64,000 nucleotides of DNA from NCBI RefSeq assembly GCF_008629695.1, contig NZ_VWSH01000001.1:647990-711989 (forward strand), written 5' to 3'. The stretch is from Taibaiella lutea. GTDB taxonomy: Bacteria > Bacteroidota > Bacteroidia > Chitinophagales > Chitinophagaceae. The translations under genes and the position numbers were made by a program. This document shows positions 1 to 8,680 of this stretch, piece by piece (within the stretch, counting starts at the first letter, position 1; every line of letters begins with the position of its first letter). The notes under the pieces are model-generated. The model did not search any database and was not told the origin of the DNA. It saw only the letters and a program-made list of their open reading frames with translations.

Positions 1-24
1 CCTAAAAGAAAAAGACTGAAATAA
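1..24 (+). CDS. possible C-terminal tail of an upstream gene (partial)
   Basis: In frame 1 the first bases read PKRKRLK followed by a TAA stop, a basic tail that could end a nucleic-acid-binding protein. The hairpin at 81-114 would suit a terminator for such a gene. Seven codons are too few to identify it, and the open frame may be chance. Confidence 0.25.
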   Translation, partial: PKRKRLK

Positions 25-55
25 CAACGCGATATTCCGGTGAGATTGCATCTCC

Positions 56-63
56 TATTTTCG
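56..63 (+). promoter_or_regulatory. candidate -7 element TATTTTCG
   Basis: TATTTTCG resembles the Bacteroidota -7 element TAnnTTTG with one change. It is followed by CTTCAAA one base later, exactly as in the element at 1197-1204. A hairpin at 81-114 lies between it and the gene at 165, so any transcript from here would have a structured leader. Confidence 0.3.
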
Positions 64-80
64 TCTTCAAAAATTATCAT

Positions 81-121
81 AAATCCTGCACAAACATTAA
101 TTTGTGCGGGATTTGCATTTT
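81..121 (+). terminator. rho-independent terminator-like hairpin
   Basis: AAATCCTGCACAAA (81-94) pairs with TTTGTGCGGGATTT (101-114) with a single G.T pair, and a T-rich stretch follows. It probably ends transcription from the gene upstream of the window, or acts as an attenuator in the leader of the lipoprotein gene at 165. Confidence 0.6.
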
Positions 122-164
122 TGCAAGATGTTATTTTTATAAATACCCTTTAATCGCTTGAAAA

Positions 165-1178
165 ATGAACCGTTTGTTATTATTGATGCTAATAGCATTA
201 TGCATTTTGCCTGGTTGCAATCTGCCTTTTAAACAGGATACAGCTAAAAATTCCGAGATTGACAAAAACATAAAAAGTGAAGTGCAAAAAACCAACGAAG
301 CATTGATAAATGCTTTAATGGACGGAAACATGAGTTCCTTTAAAAATATTACCAGCGACAAATTAATCGATATAATGGATAAGGACAGATCAGACACCCT
401 TATATTAACCTATGGAAAAGCCATCAGCAATAAGCATTTCAAAGTTTTAGACGAGTTTTACACGAAAGTTCCGTTTGAAAACAAACTGGTAAATATTGAA
501 AACAATTCCAGAAAAGGAATGGAGTATACCCTTTCATATCAGGCACTCAATAAGGAATCTTATACCTCAATGCTTGTGGCAGATGTAGATTCTTTCCATG
601 AAGTGCTTATTACAGTTATTTATGGAAAATACGGCCCTAACTGGCTTATCAATATCATATATTTCAGCGATTACAGTTTCTTCGGGAAAAATGCCAGAGG
701 TCTTTTTGCCAATGCAAGAAGATGCATGAAGGATTCAAATATTGTGGATGCGCATTTGAATATCATGATGGCCCAAAGCTGTTCCAAGCCAAATGGAGAG
801 ACGTTAAAATATAAATCTGATTCCGCTATAAACAATTACCTCGATTACATTAATAGGATAGCGGCAGCTAAGTACATCTTTCCTGTTCCCATCATTACAA
901 TCGACACCAAACCTGAAATACTTAAGGTAGCACCACAAATTATTTCTAATGCGGGAGTCTTTCCTATGGTGTATTATAAAACGATTGTTCCTTTGAAAGA
1001 AATTGCCCGTTTGAAAGCAGAGAATGAATTAATAAGAAAAAGAATAGGCAGTGTTTTCAAAGGAATTGACCAGAATAAAAAGTATGTTATATACAGGGCT
1101 TACAATGAAATACCGCAGGGGAATAAGGTTGTAGATTATTATGGGTTTTTAGATGATCTTTCTACAGATAAAGATTAA
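165..1178 (+). CDS. hypothetical lipoprotein, 337 aa
   Basis: The N-terminus is a lipoprotein signal peptide: a short basic MNR, a leucine-rich core and the lipobox LPGC with cysteine at residue 18. The mature protein should therefore be lipid-anchored. The rest is a lysine- and asparagine-rich soluble domain with no motif I recognise. Residues ~30-60 look helical (KSEVQKTNEALINAL), and the middle (~100-160) alternates like a beta-rich NTF2- or LolA-like fold, which is only a guess. The ATG at 165 is the first in-frame start and the only one that gives a signal peptide. A second small lipoprotein follows on the same strand with its own promoter-like sequence. Function unknown. Confidence 0.8.
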   Translation: MNRLLLLMLIALCILPGCNLPFKQDTAKNSEIDKNIKSEVQKTNEALINALMDGNMSSFKNITSDKLIDIMDKDRSDTLILTYGKAISNKHFKVLDEFYTKVPFENKLVNIENNSRKGMEYTLSYQALNKESYTSMLVADVDSFHEVLITVIYGKYGPNWLINIIYFSDYSFFGKNARGLFANARRCMKDSNIVDAHLNIMMAQSCSKPNGETLKYKSDSAINNYLDYINRIAAAKYIFPVPIITIDTKPEILKVAPQIISNAGVFPMVYYKTIVPLKEIARLKAENELIRKRIGSVFKGIDQNKKYVIYRAYNEIPQGNKVVDYYGFLDDLSTDKD

Positions 1179-1196
1179 CCTGAGGATGATATATCG

Positions 1197-1204
1197 TATT
1201 TTCG
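1197..1204 (+). promoter_or_regulatory. candidate -7 element TATTTTCG
   Basis: TATTTTCG lies 19 bases before the ATG of the lipoprotein gene at 1224. It is the TAnnTTTG element with TTCG in place of TTTG. The 16 bases from here (TATTTTCGCCTTCAAA) match those starting at 56 except for one base, which suggests a shared promoter type. Confidence 0.4.
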
Positions 1205-1223
1205 CCTTCAAATTTAAAAAACA

Positions 1224-1544
1224 ATGCAAAGGATACTTTTAACGCTATTCATAACAACTATAACATTTGCTGCCTGTCAGCCCTCCAGGGATACGTACAG
1301 AAATGACTTTGTGAAAGGGTGTGTTACAAGTTATGCCAAAGATTCTACTGTCGCGAATGAAAAAGGCCGTCATTATGTGGAGGAATATTGTAATTGTGTG
1401 GGAGATAAAATGAATGCAAAAATGAATGCAGACCAATGGAGAACATTTAATAAAAGCGGCGATACGTCTTTATCGCGATTTAAAGATGACATTCAGCCGT
1501 GCAAAGATGAATTTGAGCAAAAGGTCAGGAGCCTTAAACAATAA
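1224..1544 (+). CDS. small cysteine-containing lipoprotein, 106 aa
   Basis: A signal peptide of ~17 residues ends in the lipobox-like FAAC, so the mature protein probably begins at Cys18. Four further cysteines follow, in KGCV, YCNCVG and QPC. Paired cysteines in a periplasmic or surface protein suggest disulfides. The pattern of a short lipoprotein with helical, charged C-terminal segments recurs in Bacteroidota, but I know no function. The promoter-like TATTTTCG is 19 bases upstream and a strong terminator hairpin lies at 1580-1614, so this is probably a single-gene transcript. Confidence 0.75.
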   Translation: MQRILLTLFITTITFAACQPSRDTYRNDFVKGCVTSYAKDSTVANEKGRHYVEEYCNCVGDKMNAKMNADQWRTFNKSGDTSLSRFKDDIQPCKDEFEQKVRSLKQ

Positions 1545-1579
1545 TACGCCATCATTTGGCACAGAAAATGGTTAATTTT

Positions 1580-1617
1580 ATGTCTCAAATCAAAAAATGA
1601 TTTGAGACATTTTTATT
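1580..1617 (+). terminator. rho-independent terminator
   Basis: A 13-bp perfect stem (ATGTCTCAAATCA / TGATTTGAGACAT) with an AAAAA loop is followed by TTTTATT. It ends the 1224-1544 transcript just before the radical SAM gene. Confidence 0.8.
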
Positions 1618-1640
1618 ACCAAAAGAAGAAAGGAATGATT

Positions 1641-2714
1641 ATGCATCCTGAGGAGAAAGACAATAGTTTTATAAAAGGAAGAGGTGCGCAGATAAACCCC
1701 AAAAACCATTTCCTTAAGGGTGAATACGGACAAGACCATGTAGAGGGCATAGATGACTGGGAAGAGAACGAACGCAAAACCCAATATATTTACGATGAAA
1801 GCAAGACCATTGTCAATACGGTAAAAAGCCCGGACGTTGGCATGGCTTTTTCCCTCAATCCATATCAGGGATGCGAGCATGGTTGCATTTATTGCTATGC
1901 AAGAAACTCACATGAATACTGGGGTTACAGCGCCGGACTTGATTTTGAAAGCAAGATTGTGGTGAAGCACAATGCACCGCAATTGCTCCGCAAATATTTT
2001 GAAAATAAAAACTGGACGCCTGCTCCGGTTTCGCTTTCGGGTAATACCGATTGTTACCAACCTATTGAACGCAAGATGAAACTGACCAGACAGCTTCTTG
2101 AAGTATGCCTTGAGTTCAGAAATCCTGTAGGCATCATCACAAAAAATGCTTTGGTACTCCGTGACCTCGATATTATACAAGAGTTGGCTAAACTGAATTT
2201 AATCTGTGTTTATACTTCCATTACTTCGGTTGATGAAAAACTGAGATTGATCCTGGAGCCAAGAACAGCAAGCTATAAAAGTCGTTTAAAAGTCGTTGAA
2301 ACACTTAGCAAGAACAATATACCGACTGGTATAATGAACGCTCCGCTTATTCCCGGCCTGAACGATATGCATGTGCATGATACGCTGAAAGCCGCAGCGG
2401 AAGCGGGAGCCAAATGGGCGGGCTATACTATTGTACGGTTGAATGGCGCTATCGGAGAAATATTCAAAGACTGGCTTTTCAAAACATTGCCTGACAGAGC
2501 CGACAAAGTATGGCACCAGATAGAAGCCTGCCACGGCGGCCAGGTGAATGACAGCAGGTTTACAACGAGGATGCGCGGTGAAGGACAATTTGCAGAAATC
2601 ATCAGACAACAATTCAAGTTATACTGCCGGAAATTTCATCTGAACGAAAGCAGGTTTGAATATGACTTGTCACAATTCAGGAGATTAAAAGGCAATCAGC
2701 TATCGCTTTTCTGA
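1641..2714 (+). CDS. PA0069-family radical SAM protein
   Basis: The 357-residue protein has the radical SAM cluster motif CxxxCxxC as CEHGCIYC (Cys78, 82, 85), preceded by the family signature NPYQG and followed by YARNSHEYWG. Such proteins bind a [4Fe-4S] cluster and cleave S-adenosylmethionine to a radical. The substrate of this branch (PA0069/Rv2578c, often likened to the DNA-photoproduct lyase SplB) is not established. I chose the ATG at 1641 because AAAGGA ends 7 bases before it; an ATG at 1635 is also in frame, but the purine tract abuts it. A longer reading from a TTG at 1602 would start inside the preceding terminator stem. It stands alone between two transcription units. Confidence 0.88.
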   Translation: MHPEEKDNSFIKGRGAQINPKNHFLKGEYGQDHVEGIDDWEENERKTQYIYDESKTIVNTVKSPDVGMAFSLNPYQGCEHGCIYCYARNSHEYWGYSAGLDFESKIVVKHNAPQLLRKYFENKNWTPAPVSLSGNTDCYQPIERKMKLTRQLLEVCLEFRNPVGIITKNALVLRDLDIIQELAKLNLICVYTSITSVDEKLRLILEPRTASYKSRLKVVETLSKNNIPTGIMNAPLIPGLNDMHVHDTLKAAAEAGAKWAGYTIVRLNGAIGEIFKDWLFKTLPDRADKVWHQIEACHGGQVNDSRFTTRMRGEGQFAEIIRQQFKLYCRKFHLNESRFEYDLSQFRRLKGNQLSLF

Positions 2715-2799
2715 TTTACTTAATAATGCATTTCAGTTTACAAATACGCATCGAATAAGCATATTTCCTATCTTTACTTCCATATAAACCTGATTTACA

Positions 2800-5430
2800 A
2801 TGGAGGGAGCAATAGTTTTGATAATACTTGTTATTATCGTTATTTTAGTAATACCCATATTTATTGCATCGAGCAGTAACTCAAAAATATCCAATCTCAA
2901 TAATGAGATTCTTGCAATCAAAAGATACCTGAAAACTTTAAGTGAACAATCTCCACAAAAACCTTCTGGAACCGACCAAGGGGTTAGTGAATTTATTCAG
3001 CTGAAGCTGATGATCGAAAAGCTTCAATCGACGCTGGATTCAATATCGTCTGATGTGTCGAACCAACAGACGCCACCGGATGCTGATACACGCTGGCAAA
3101 GAAAAGCGGCAGAAGATGTTCCTTCGATTACAATAAATGAAACGATTCCTGAAATCATCAAAGAGCCAACTCCTCCGGAAGAAATTCCAACCATAATTGA
3201 ACCCGTTGAAGCGGAAGAAAAAACGGAAACAATAGAAACTGGAATACCTGAAGCATTTACAGAACCGGAGCTGATTGAAGAAGAGCCGGTTGCTACATAT
3301 ACCGAGGCAGAACCTGTTACAACGGATGTTAATAACACATTTGAAACGATAGCTGCAACAAACCGGCCTTACGCTCCACCGCCACCCAAAAAGAAAACAG
3401 ATTTTGAACAATTTATTGGTGAAAAACTCATAAGCATTGTCGGTATCACCATATTGGTTTTAGGAATTTTCTTTTCCGTGAAGTGGGCCATAGACCGGAA
3501 CCTTATCACAGATGCAGGCAAAATAATGATTGGTATTGTGTCAGGAACTATATTGCTGGGCTTCGCACACAGGCTGGCAAAGAATTACAGGGCATTTAGT
3601 TCTATACTTGCAGGTGGCGGTATTGCTGTTCTTTATTTTTCCATATACGAAGCATATCAGGCCTATCAATTGATACCGCAGGCAGCGGCATTTGGTATCA
3701 TGGTATTCATAACACTCATCACAGTAATCCTTTCTGTTATTTATGATAAAAAAGAACTGGCGATAATAGCTATAGTTGGCGGTTTCGGTACGCCGTTCTT
3801 CGTCAGCAATGGCTCTGGAAATTATCAGGTCTTGTTCTCTTATCTGCTGATATTAAATGGCGGCATGTTCGTTCTTGCCAATTTCAAGAAATGGAATATC
3901 ATTAATATCATTTGCTATGCTTTAACTGTATTGATTTTCGGAGGATGGGCCTTGCATACATTTGATGCAACAAAAGGACAAGCAGCGGACGGCATGTTAT
4001 TCATCAGCCTGTTCTTCCTTACCTTCTTCGGAATGCACATTATATACAATTTGCGTCATCAGCGGAAATTCGGCTATACGGAAATCGTATTGCTGCTCAG
4101 CAATTCCTTCATTTATCTCGGCTTCGGGCTTTACTTCCTGCATTTTATTCAAAACGGGAAATATCAGGGAAGCTTTACGCTTGCTTTGTCTGCATTCAAT
4201 TTCGTGTTCGCTTATATATTCTATCGCAGAAAGAACATCGACAAAAATCTTGTATTTCTGCTGATAGGTCTGGTGCTCACATTCCTCAGTCTTACCGGGC
4301 CGCTGCAATTGGATGGCAATTATATAACATTGTTCTGGGCTTGTGAATTAGTGGTGATGTATTGGATGGGAACCAAAACGGGCATAGCATTATTAAAGAA
4401 TGCCAGCGTTGTAATATTAGGTTTGACATTGATAAGCCTGGTTATGGATTGGAATAAAGATTACTATTCTGTTCAAATCAATCCGTTGTACATCTTGTTC
4501 AACAAAGCCTTCATAACTGCTACAGTAGTATGCTTAGCTATTTTCCTAAACAGAAAATTATTGAAAAAAGATGAAGACAGCACGCTGATGTGGGGATTAT
4601 TACCAATGCGGTATTATATCAGCTTTATCAATATCCTGTTAATCGTGCTGGTATATGTAAGCCTGCATCTGGAAGTAAGTTATCAGTCATTTGTGCTGAC
4701 GGGCAACAATAATTTCAAACAAATGATGTTGTGGAACTTCCAGCTGCTGTTTATGATTGTACTGATGTTTATTGTCAATAAAAGAAACAATCCTCATATC
4801 AGGCTTTATACAATGGCGGCATTGGCGGCAAGCCTGGTTATTTACCCGATTGGTTTTTATACTGTTATCAGCCTGAGAAATGAACTATTGCTTCAAGGTA
4901 AGATGGGACTCTTTTTCTGGCATTATTGTATGCCTTTGCTTGCAATGATTGCAGCATATATGGTTGTTTCATTTGTAAATAAAAATTACAGGAAAACAGA
5001 CCTGCAATTCAATGCAATGGCATGGGGCATAACAGCAATAATCGTATTTACATTCAGTGCGGAAGCTGTTAATATATGGGTGACTCAATCCTATCAGGTT
5101 GGATTTGATGTTCATGGACTTGCCACCAAACCAAATAAAGTTGCGCTTCCGATTATCTGGAGCATTTGCTCTTTGTTATTGATGTTACTGGGTATGCGCC
5201 ACAGGATAAAAACATTGCGTATCATTTCGCTTGCATTATTCTCACTGACTATTCTTAAGCTTTTTGTGTATGATATATCGAATGTGGGACAAGGTGGAAA
5301 GATTGCTGCCTTCATTATACTTGGTGTAATACTTCTGATTGTATCCTTCATGTATCAAAAAATAAAAGGATTGTTTGTTGACAGCGATACTCAAAACGAA
5401 ACAACGCCTACTGACTCTAATAAAAAATAA
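2800..5430 (+). CDS. DUF2339 multi-spanning membrane protein
   Basis: 876 residues. An N-terminal membrane helix (EGAIVLIILVIIVILVIPIF) leads into a coiled-coil (~30-90) and then a ~90-residue proline- and glutamate-rich linker. From about residue 200 on there are some 20 or more hydrophobic segments. This layout is that of DUF2339 proteins, polytopic inner-membrane proteins of unknown function. The next gene begins 2 bases after the stop and encodes a DUF3999-type protein, a pairing I recall from other Gram-negative genomes. The pair is surely co-transcribed and probably forms one envelope complex (inference). A TATCTTTA element at 2769-2776 may be the promoter. Confidence 0.88.
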   Translation: MEGAIVLIILVIIVILVIPIFIASSSNSKISNLNNEILAIKRYLKTLSEQSPQKPSGTDQGVSEFIQLKLMIEKLQSTLDSISSDVSNQQTPPDADTRWQRKAAEDVPSITINETIPEIIKEPTPPEEIPTIIEPVEAEEKTETIETGIPEAFTEPELIEEEPVATYTEAEPVTTDVNNTFETIAATNRPYAPPPPKKKTDFEQFIGEKLISIVGITILVLGIFFSVKWAIDRNLITDAGKIMIGIVSGTILLGFAHRLAKNYRAFSSILAGGGIAVLYFSIYEAYQAYQLIPQAAAFGIMVFITLITVILSVIYDKKELAIIAIVGGFGTPFFVSNGSGNYQVLFSYLLILNGGMFVLANFKKWNIINIICYALTVLIFGGWALHTFDATKGQAADGMLFISLFFLTFFGMHIIYNLRHQRKFGYTEIVLLLSNSFIYLGFGLYFLHFIQNGKYQGSFTLALSAFNFVFAYIFYRRKNIDKNLVFLLIGLVLTFLSLTGPLQLDGNYITLFWACELVVMYWMGTKTGIALLKNASVVILGLTLISLVMDWNKDYYSVQINPLYILFNKAFITATVVCLAIFLNRKLLKKDEDSTLMWGLLPMRYYISFINILLIVLVYVSLHLEVSYQSFVLTGNNNFKQMMLWNFQLLFMIVLMFIVNKRNNPHIRLYTMAALAASLVIYPIGFYTVISLRNELLLQGKMGLFFWHYCMPLLAMIAAYMVVSFVNKNYRKTDLQFNAMAWGITAIIVFTFSAEAVNIWVTQSYQVGFDVHGLATKPNKVALPIIWSICSLLLMLLGMRHRIKTLRIISLALFSLTILKLFVYDISNVGQGGKIAAFIILGVILLIVSFMYQKIKGLFVDSDTQNETTPTDSNKK

Positions 5431-5432
5431 AC

Positions 5433-6701
5433 ATGAAACGTTTTATAATAATCATTACAACAATAATCCTGCCGATATCCTCGTGGGCCCAGCATTTCAG
5501 TAATAAAGCAAAAGTTAATCCTGTTACTGTAAATGCTTTTTATAAGATAAAAATCAATGCTGATGTTGTTGCGTACTGCAATAATCAACTGCAGGATTTG
5601 AGGTTATTTGATAATGACGGAACGGAAATTCCGTATCTTTTGAATAAAGAGCATTTATACGAACAACATACCACTTTCAACACTTATTCCTACAATCAAA
5701 CAAGGGAAGGCAATAAAGACATTATTATTGTTGAAAATAAAAACAGGGATTCTATAGGCCAGTTTCTTTTTGAAATGAAAAATGCGGATGCTTCAAGGCT
5801 TATACGCATCAGTGGCAGCGACAATAAAGACAATTGGTTCGTGGTAAGGGATAGCTTCTATTTTGAATCTTACGGAGACAATAATAATACAACTGTCCGT
5901 AAATCATTACAGTTTCCTAAAACTGATTACGGATTTTATAAGATAGAAATCAGGAATAACAACAATGAATCGCCGTTGAATATTATACGGATTGGCAATA
6001 ATGACAATGCTACCATTCCTGCGGTATTCCAACGTGTGAATGGCCTTAGCTATACGGTATCTGACAGTAATAAATCTACTTTTATTCACTTCAAAATCAA
6101 ACCCGGCAATAAGATTGACAGATTGGCTTTTACTATAGATGCTCCGGAGATGTTCCTTCGTAATGTTATAATAAAGAAATTTATTGCAGCGGATTATTAC
6201 AGTGATTATTCAGGGTCTTCATCCGGATTGAAAAAGAAGGCAAGAGCCTACAATCCGGTAACAATGGAAGCAGAGCTATCCTCGAATTATGTAAATAATA
6301 TTGATTGCTCCAATTTCTTAGGTAATGAAAAATGTGATTCATTTATCATTCAAATTGTAAACAAAGATGATGCTCCCTTGCATTTCAAGTCAATCGAAGC
6401 CTATCAGCTTGGCACTACTATTACTGCAAAATTAGACAAGGATAAAGCATACTTTTTATATTTCGGAGATTCGTTGCTGACTCCACCGTCTTACGACCTT
6501 GTATATTTCAACAAGAATATCCCTTCTGACATTAAAAGTATTGATGTTCAAAACGTACAGTCAAAGCAACAGGAAGACAAAGATGAATATAATGGCAATA
6601 AAGACAAGATGATTGTCTGGATTGGATTAGGACTGGCCGGGATAACTATTTTATTGCTGACTATGAATATGATGAAGAAAATGAACAATAGCCAGAGCTG
6701 A
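5433..6701 (+). CDS. DUF3999-type exported protein with C-terminal membrane anchor
   Basis: 422 residues. The signal peptide ends in SSWAQ (about residue 20). A large beta-rich periplasmic region follows, and a single membrane helix near the C-terminus (WIGLGLAGITILLLTMNMM) ends in a short basic tail. The architecture and the position 2 bases after the DUF2339 gene fit DUF3999, the usual DUF2339 partner. The periplasmic part has the discoidin/galactose-binding feel of that family (LFDNDGTEIPYLL, FYKIEIRNNN), but no catalytic motif is visible. I infer a periplasmic sensor or carbohydrate-binding arm tethered beside the polytopic partner. Function unknown. Confidence 0.75.
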   Translation: MKRFIIIITTIILPISSWAQHFSNKAKVNPVTVNAFYKIKINADVVAYCNNQLQDLRLFDNDGTEIPYLLNKEHLYEQHTTFNTYSYNQTREGNKDIIIVENKNRDSIGQFLFEMKNADASRLIRISGSDNKDNWFVVRDSFYFESYGDNNNTTVRKSLQFPKTDYGFYKIEIRNNNNESPLNIIRIGNNDNATIPAVFQRVNGLSYTVSDSNKSTFIHFKIKPGNKIDRLAFTIDAPEMFLRNVIIKKFIAADYYSDYSGSSSGLKKKARAYNPVTMEAELSSNYVNNIDCSNFLGNEKCDSFIIQIVNKDDAPLHFKSIEAYQLGTTITAKLDKDKAYFLYFGDSLLTPPSYDLVYFNKNIPSDIKSIDVQNVQSKQQEDKDEYNGNKDKMIVWIGLGLAGITILLLTMNMMKKMNNSQS

Positions 6702-6750
6702 TATGAACTTATATTAACGACTTTATATCATTTCAGGCATTTTAAAGAAT

Positions 6751-6758
6751 TACCTTTG
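6751..6758 (+). promoter_or_regulatory. -7 element TACCTTTG of the lolA-like gene
   Basis: This is a perfect TAnnTTTG. Only eight bases separate it from the ATG at 6767, so the transcript would begin at or within 2-4 bases of the start codon. Confidence 0.7.
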
Positions 6759-6766
6759 CGGTTAAA

Positions 6767-7432
6767 ATGAAGTACATGTTCAGATATCGTTTTTCAGTTG
6801 CGACTTTCATCTTTTTATTCATATCATCCATTGCATTTACAACTCAGGCGCAAGCTCCCAAAGGGTTTTCAGATGTTGTGAATACTATGTCCTTACAATC
6901 CTCTCTGGCAAATTCCGCCAAAAGCACGCAAACAATTTCCAGTGATTTCAGTCAGGTGAAGCATATGAAGATGATGAATGACAAGGTAAATTCCAAAGGG
7001 AAGTTTTACTTTAAAAGAGAAGATAAGATACGCATTGAATATACCAGCCCGTTTCAGTATTTATTGGTAATGAGTGGCGGACAAATAATGGTGCGCGATG
7101 AAAACAAGACCAATAAAATAAATACACGCAACAGCAAAACCATGCAATCTGTAAACAAAGTGATGATGGATTGTATGCGTGGAACGGTATTTGGGAATAA
7201 AGATTTCGCGGTTAAAGCATTTGAAAGCAAAACGCAATACATGATGCAATTGACGCCGGCCAATAGCAGTATGAAAAACTTGTTTGCACGTATAGATGTT
7301 TATATTGAAAAGGCAGATAACAGCGTTTCAAAATTGGTGATGAATGAAAACGGCGGCGACTATACCGAAATGGTTTTTACTAATAAAAAAATAAACACGA
7401 CTCTTCCCTATGCGCTATTTAGCATTCGTTAG
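6767..7432 (+). CDS. LolA-like outer-membrane lipoprotein carrier
   Basis: 221 residues with a signal peptide ending TTQAQA (about residue 29). The body has the LolA pattern: SDFSQVKHMKMM, then a GKFYFKREDKIRIEYTSP strand pair, then a long beta-sheet ending in EMVFTNKKINTTLPYALF. LolA proteins carry lipoproteins or lipids across the periplasm. Its stop overlaps the next gene by 23 bases, and that gene in turn overlaps a hotdog dehydratase gene. This trio recalls aryl-polyene/flexirubin clusters, where a dedicated LolA homologue is found, so this copy may serve a lipid product rather than general lipoprotein sorting (inference). The ATG lies 8 bases after a perfect -7 element; a second in-frame ATG at 6776 would allow a short leader. 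Confidence 0.85.
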   Translation: MKYMFRYRFSVATFIFLFISSIAFTTQAQAPKGFSDVVNTMSLQSSLANSAKSTQTISSDFSQVKHMKMMNDKVNSKGKFYFKREDKIRIEYTSPFQYLLVMSGGQIMVRDENKTNKINTRNSKTMQSVNKVMMDCMRGTVFGNKDFAVKAFESKTQYMMQLTPANSSMKNLFARIDVYIEKADNSVSKLVMNENGGDYTEMVFTNKKINTTLPYALFSIR

Positions 7433-8072
7433 CTTAATCTTTTGTCTTGCTGCCTGTCATAAGAAAATATATACCAACAGGCAGGAAGTTGCTGCCACCA
7501 AACCTTTGACAGCTAATGATTTCAGGCCTGTGTTTGAAAAGGCTTTATATCGTTGTGAGGTGGATGGGAAATTTGCTATCAAAAAATTTCATTTAAGCGG
7601 CATATTGTATCTGAAGACTTTAGAAGATAAAAGCACACGCGTCGTCTTCCAATCTGAAATGGGGGCTACCTTGTTTGATTTTGGCTGGGATGAGCATGAT
7701 TCCTTCAAGGTATATTCCATCATTGACCAGATGAATAAAGCAGCTTTGATAAAAACATTGAAAAAGGATTTTGAATTAATCCTTGTGAAGCATATTAAAA
7801 AACAATCAGAAGGGCAATATACTTTCGACAATAATCCGGATTTGTTTTACACTAAATTCAATCTTGAGAAAGGTTTTGTTTATTATGTAACTAATAAGAA
7901 GAACGAATTGACAGGTATCGAAAATGCTGACGATAAACAAAAAGTGATATTGATGGATATTGCAGCGGGTACTGCTTTAAAAACATTGCCTGAAAGCATA
8001 AAGATTAAACATCTCAAAGCAAACTTTACTATCAACTTAAAAAGAATAATTCCTGAGAATGTTGAAGAATAA
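7410..8072 (+). CDS. LolB-like or DUF3261-like lipoprotein, 220 aa
   Basis: The signal peptide ends in the lipobox LAAC (Cys16). The rest is a single ~200-residue domain with alternating strands (GKFAIKKFHLSGILYLKTLE, RVVFQSEMGATLFDFGWD), like the open beta-barrel of LolB and related acceptor lipoproteins. I infer an outer-membrane partner for the LolA-like protein encoded just upstream. It overlaps that gene by 23 bases and the downstream dehydratase gene by 14, so translation is likely coupled. The family call rests on context and fold impression, not on a diagnostic motif. Confidence 0.65.
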   Translation: MRYLAFVSLIFCLAACHKKIYTNRQEVAATKPLTANDFRPVFEKALYRCEVDGKFAIKKFHLSGILYLKTLEDKSTRVVFQSEMGATLFDFGWDEHDSFKVYSIIDQMNKAALIKTLKKDFELILVKHIKKQSEGQYTFDNNPDLFYTKFNLEKGFVYYVTNKKNELTGIENADDKQKVILMDIAAGTALKTLPESIKIKHLKANFTINLKRIIPENVEE

Positions 8073-8433
8073 TTTTTATACTATTCAGTTATTGATTCCT
8101 TCGGAACAAGGCCTTTCGGCTGTCATTCATATAAATCCCGACCATGAAATATTCAAAGGACATTTCCCGGACAAGCCGGTTGTGCCGGGAGTTTGCATGA
8201 TTCAGATAGTGAAGGAATTGCTGGAAGAACAACGCTCCTCTTCTTTATTATTTCAAAAAGGAAATCAAATTAAATTTTTACAATTATTAGTTCCTGTAAG
8301 GGATGAAAACATTGAAGTGAATGTTAGCTGGAGGGAAAATGAAACCGGGTTTCAAACGACTGCTGATTTTAAGAAAGAAGGTGTAGCAATTTTTAAATTA
8401 AGTGGCGTTTTCACAAGCGTTAATGAGATTTGA
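8059..8433 (+). CDS. 3-hydroxyacyl-ACP dehydratase-like hotdog protein (FabZ/ApeI type)
   Basis: 124 residues, a single hotdog domain with the FabZ-type motif HEIFKGHFPDKPVVPGV at 29-45; His35 in GHFP is the expected catalytic histidine. FabZ dehydrates 3-hydroxyacyl-ACP, and short relatives do this in aryl-polyene and flexirubin biosynthesis. It is shorter than housekeeping FabZ (~145-150 aa) and has no lpx or fab neighbour. It overlaps the lipoprotein gene by 14 bases and its stop codon lies in the stem of a terminator, so it is the last gene of the trio. No ketosynthase or acyl carrier protein gene is in the window. Confidence 0.8.
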   Translation: MLKNNFYTIQLLIPSEQGLSAVIHINPDHEIFKGHFPDKPVVPGVCMIQIVKELLEEQRSSSLLFQKGNQIKFLQLLVPVRDENIEVNVSWRENETGFQTTADFKKEGVAIFKLSGVFTSVNEI

Positions 8434-8461
8434 CAAATTTAAAAAGTTGTCAAATCTTTTT
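8427..8461 (+). terminator. rho-independent terminator
   Basis: GATTTGACAA (8427-8436) pairs perfectly with TTGTCAAATC (8447-8456), followed by TTTTT. The stop codon of the dehydratase gene lies in the left arm. Confidence 0.8.
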
Positions 8462-8571
8462 CAACCATTTGGAAAATATTATTTAAACCAAAGCTTTACT
8501 CTAAAGTAAACTTTAGTTGATTTTATATGGCATTAGCATTCTTTTAAAACTACCAACTTCACAGCCCATCT

Positions 8572-8680
8572 TGTCATTCCGCAAGTAATCTATGTGGGTG
8601 CTATTTTAGATTCCTCCGGAATGACAAAGAACGAGTATGAAAAAGCAGAAACAATTATAATTCTTTAAACAGCTTTTAAG
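8572..8680. repeat. ~105-bp direct repeat, copy 1
   Basis: This copy matches 9391-9501, with a 38-bp identical core (8592-8629 = 9410-9447). The element is itself a hairpin, TCATTCCG...CGGAATGA. Its right end contains a decayed copy of the last codons of the DUF3037 gene: the minus strand around 8653-8671 reads KLFKEL followed by a stop, against KLFEELVL-stop in the intact gene. Confidence 0.85.
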
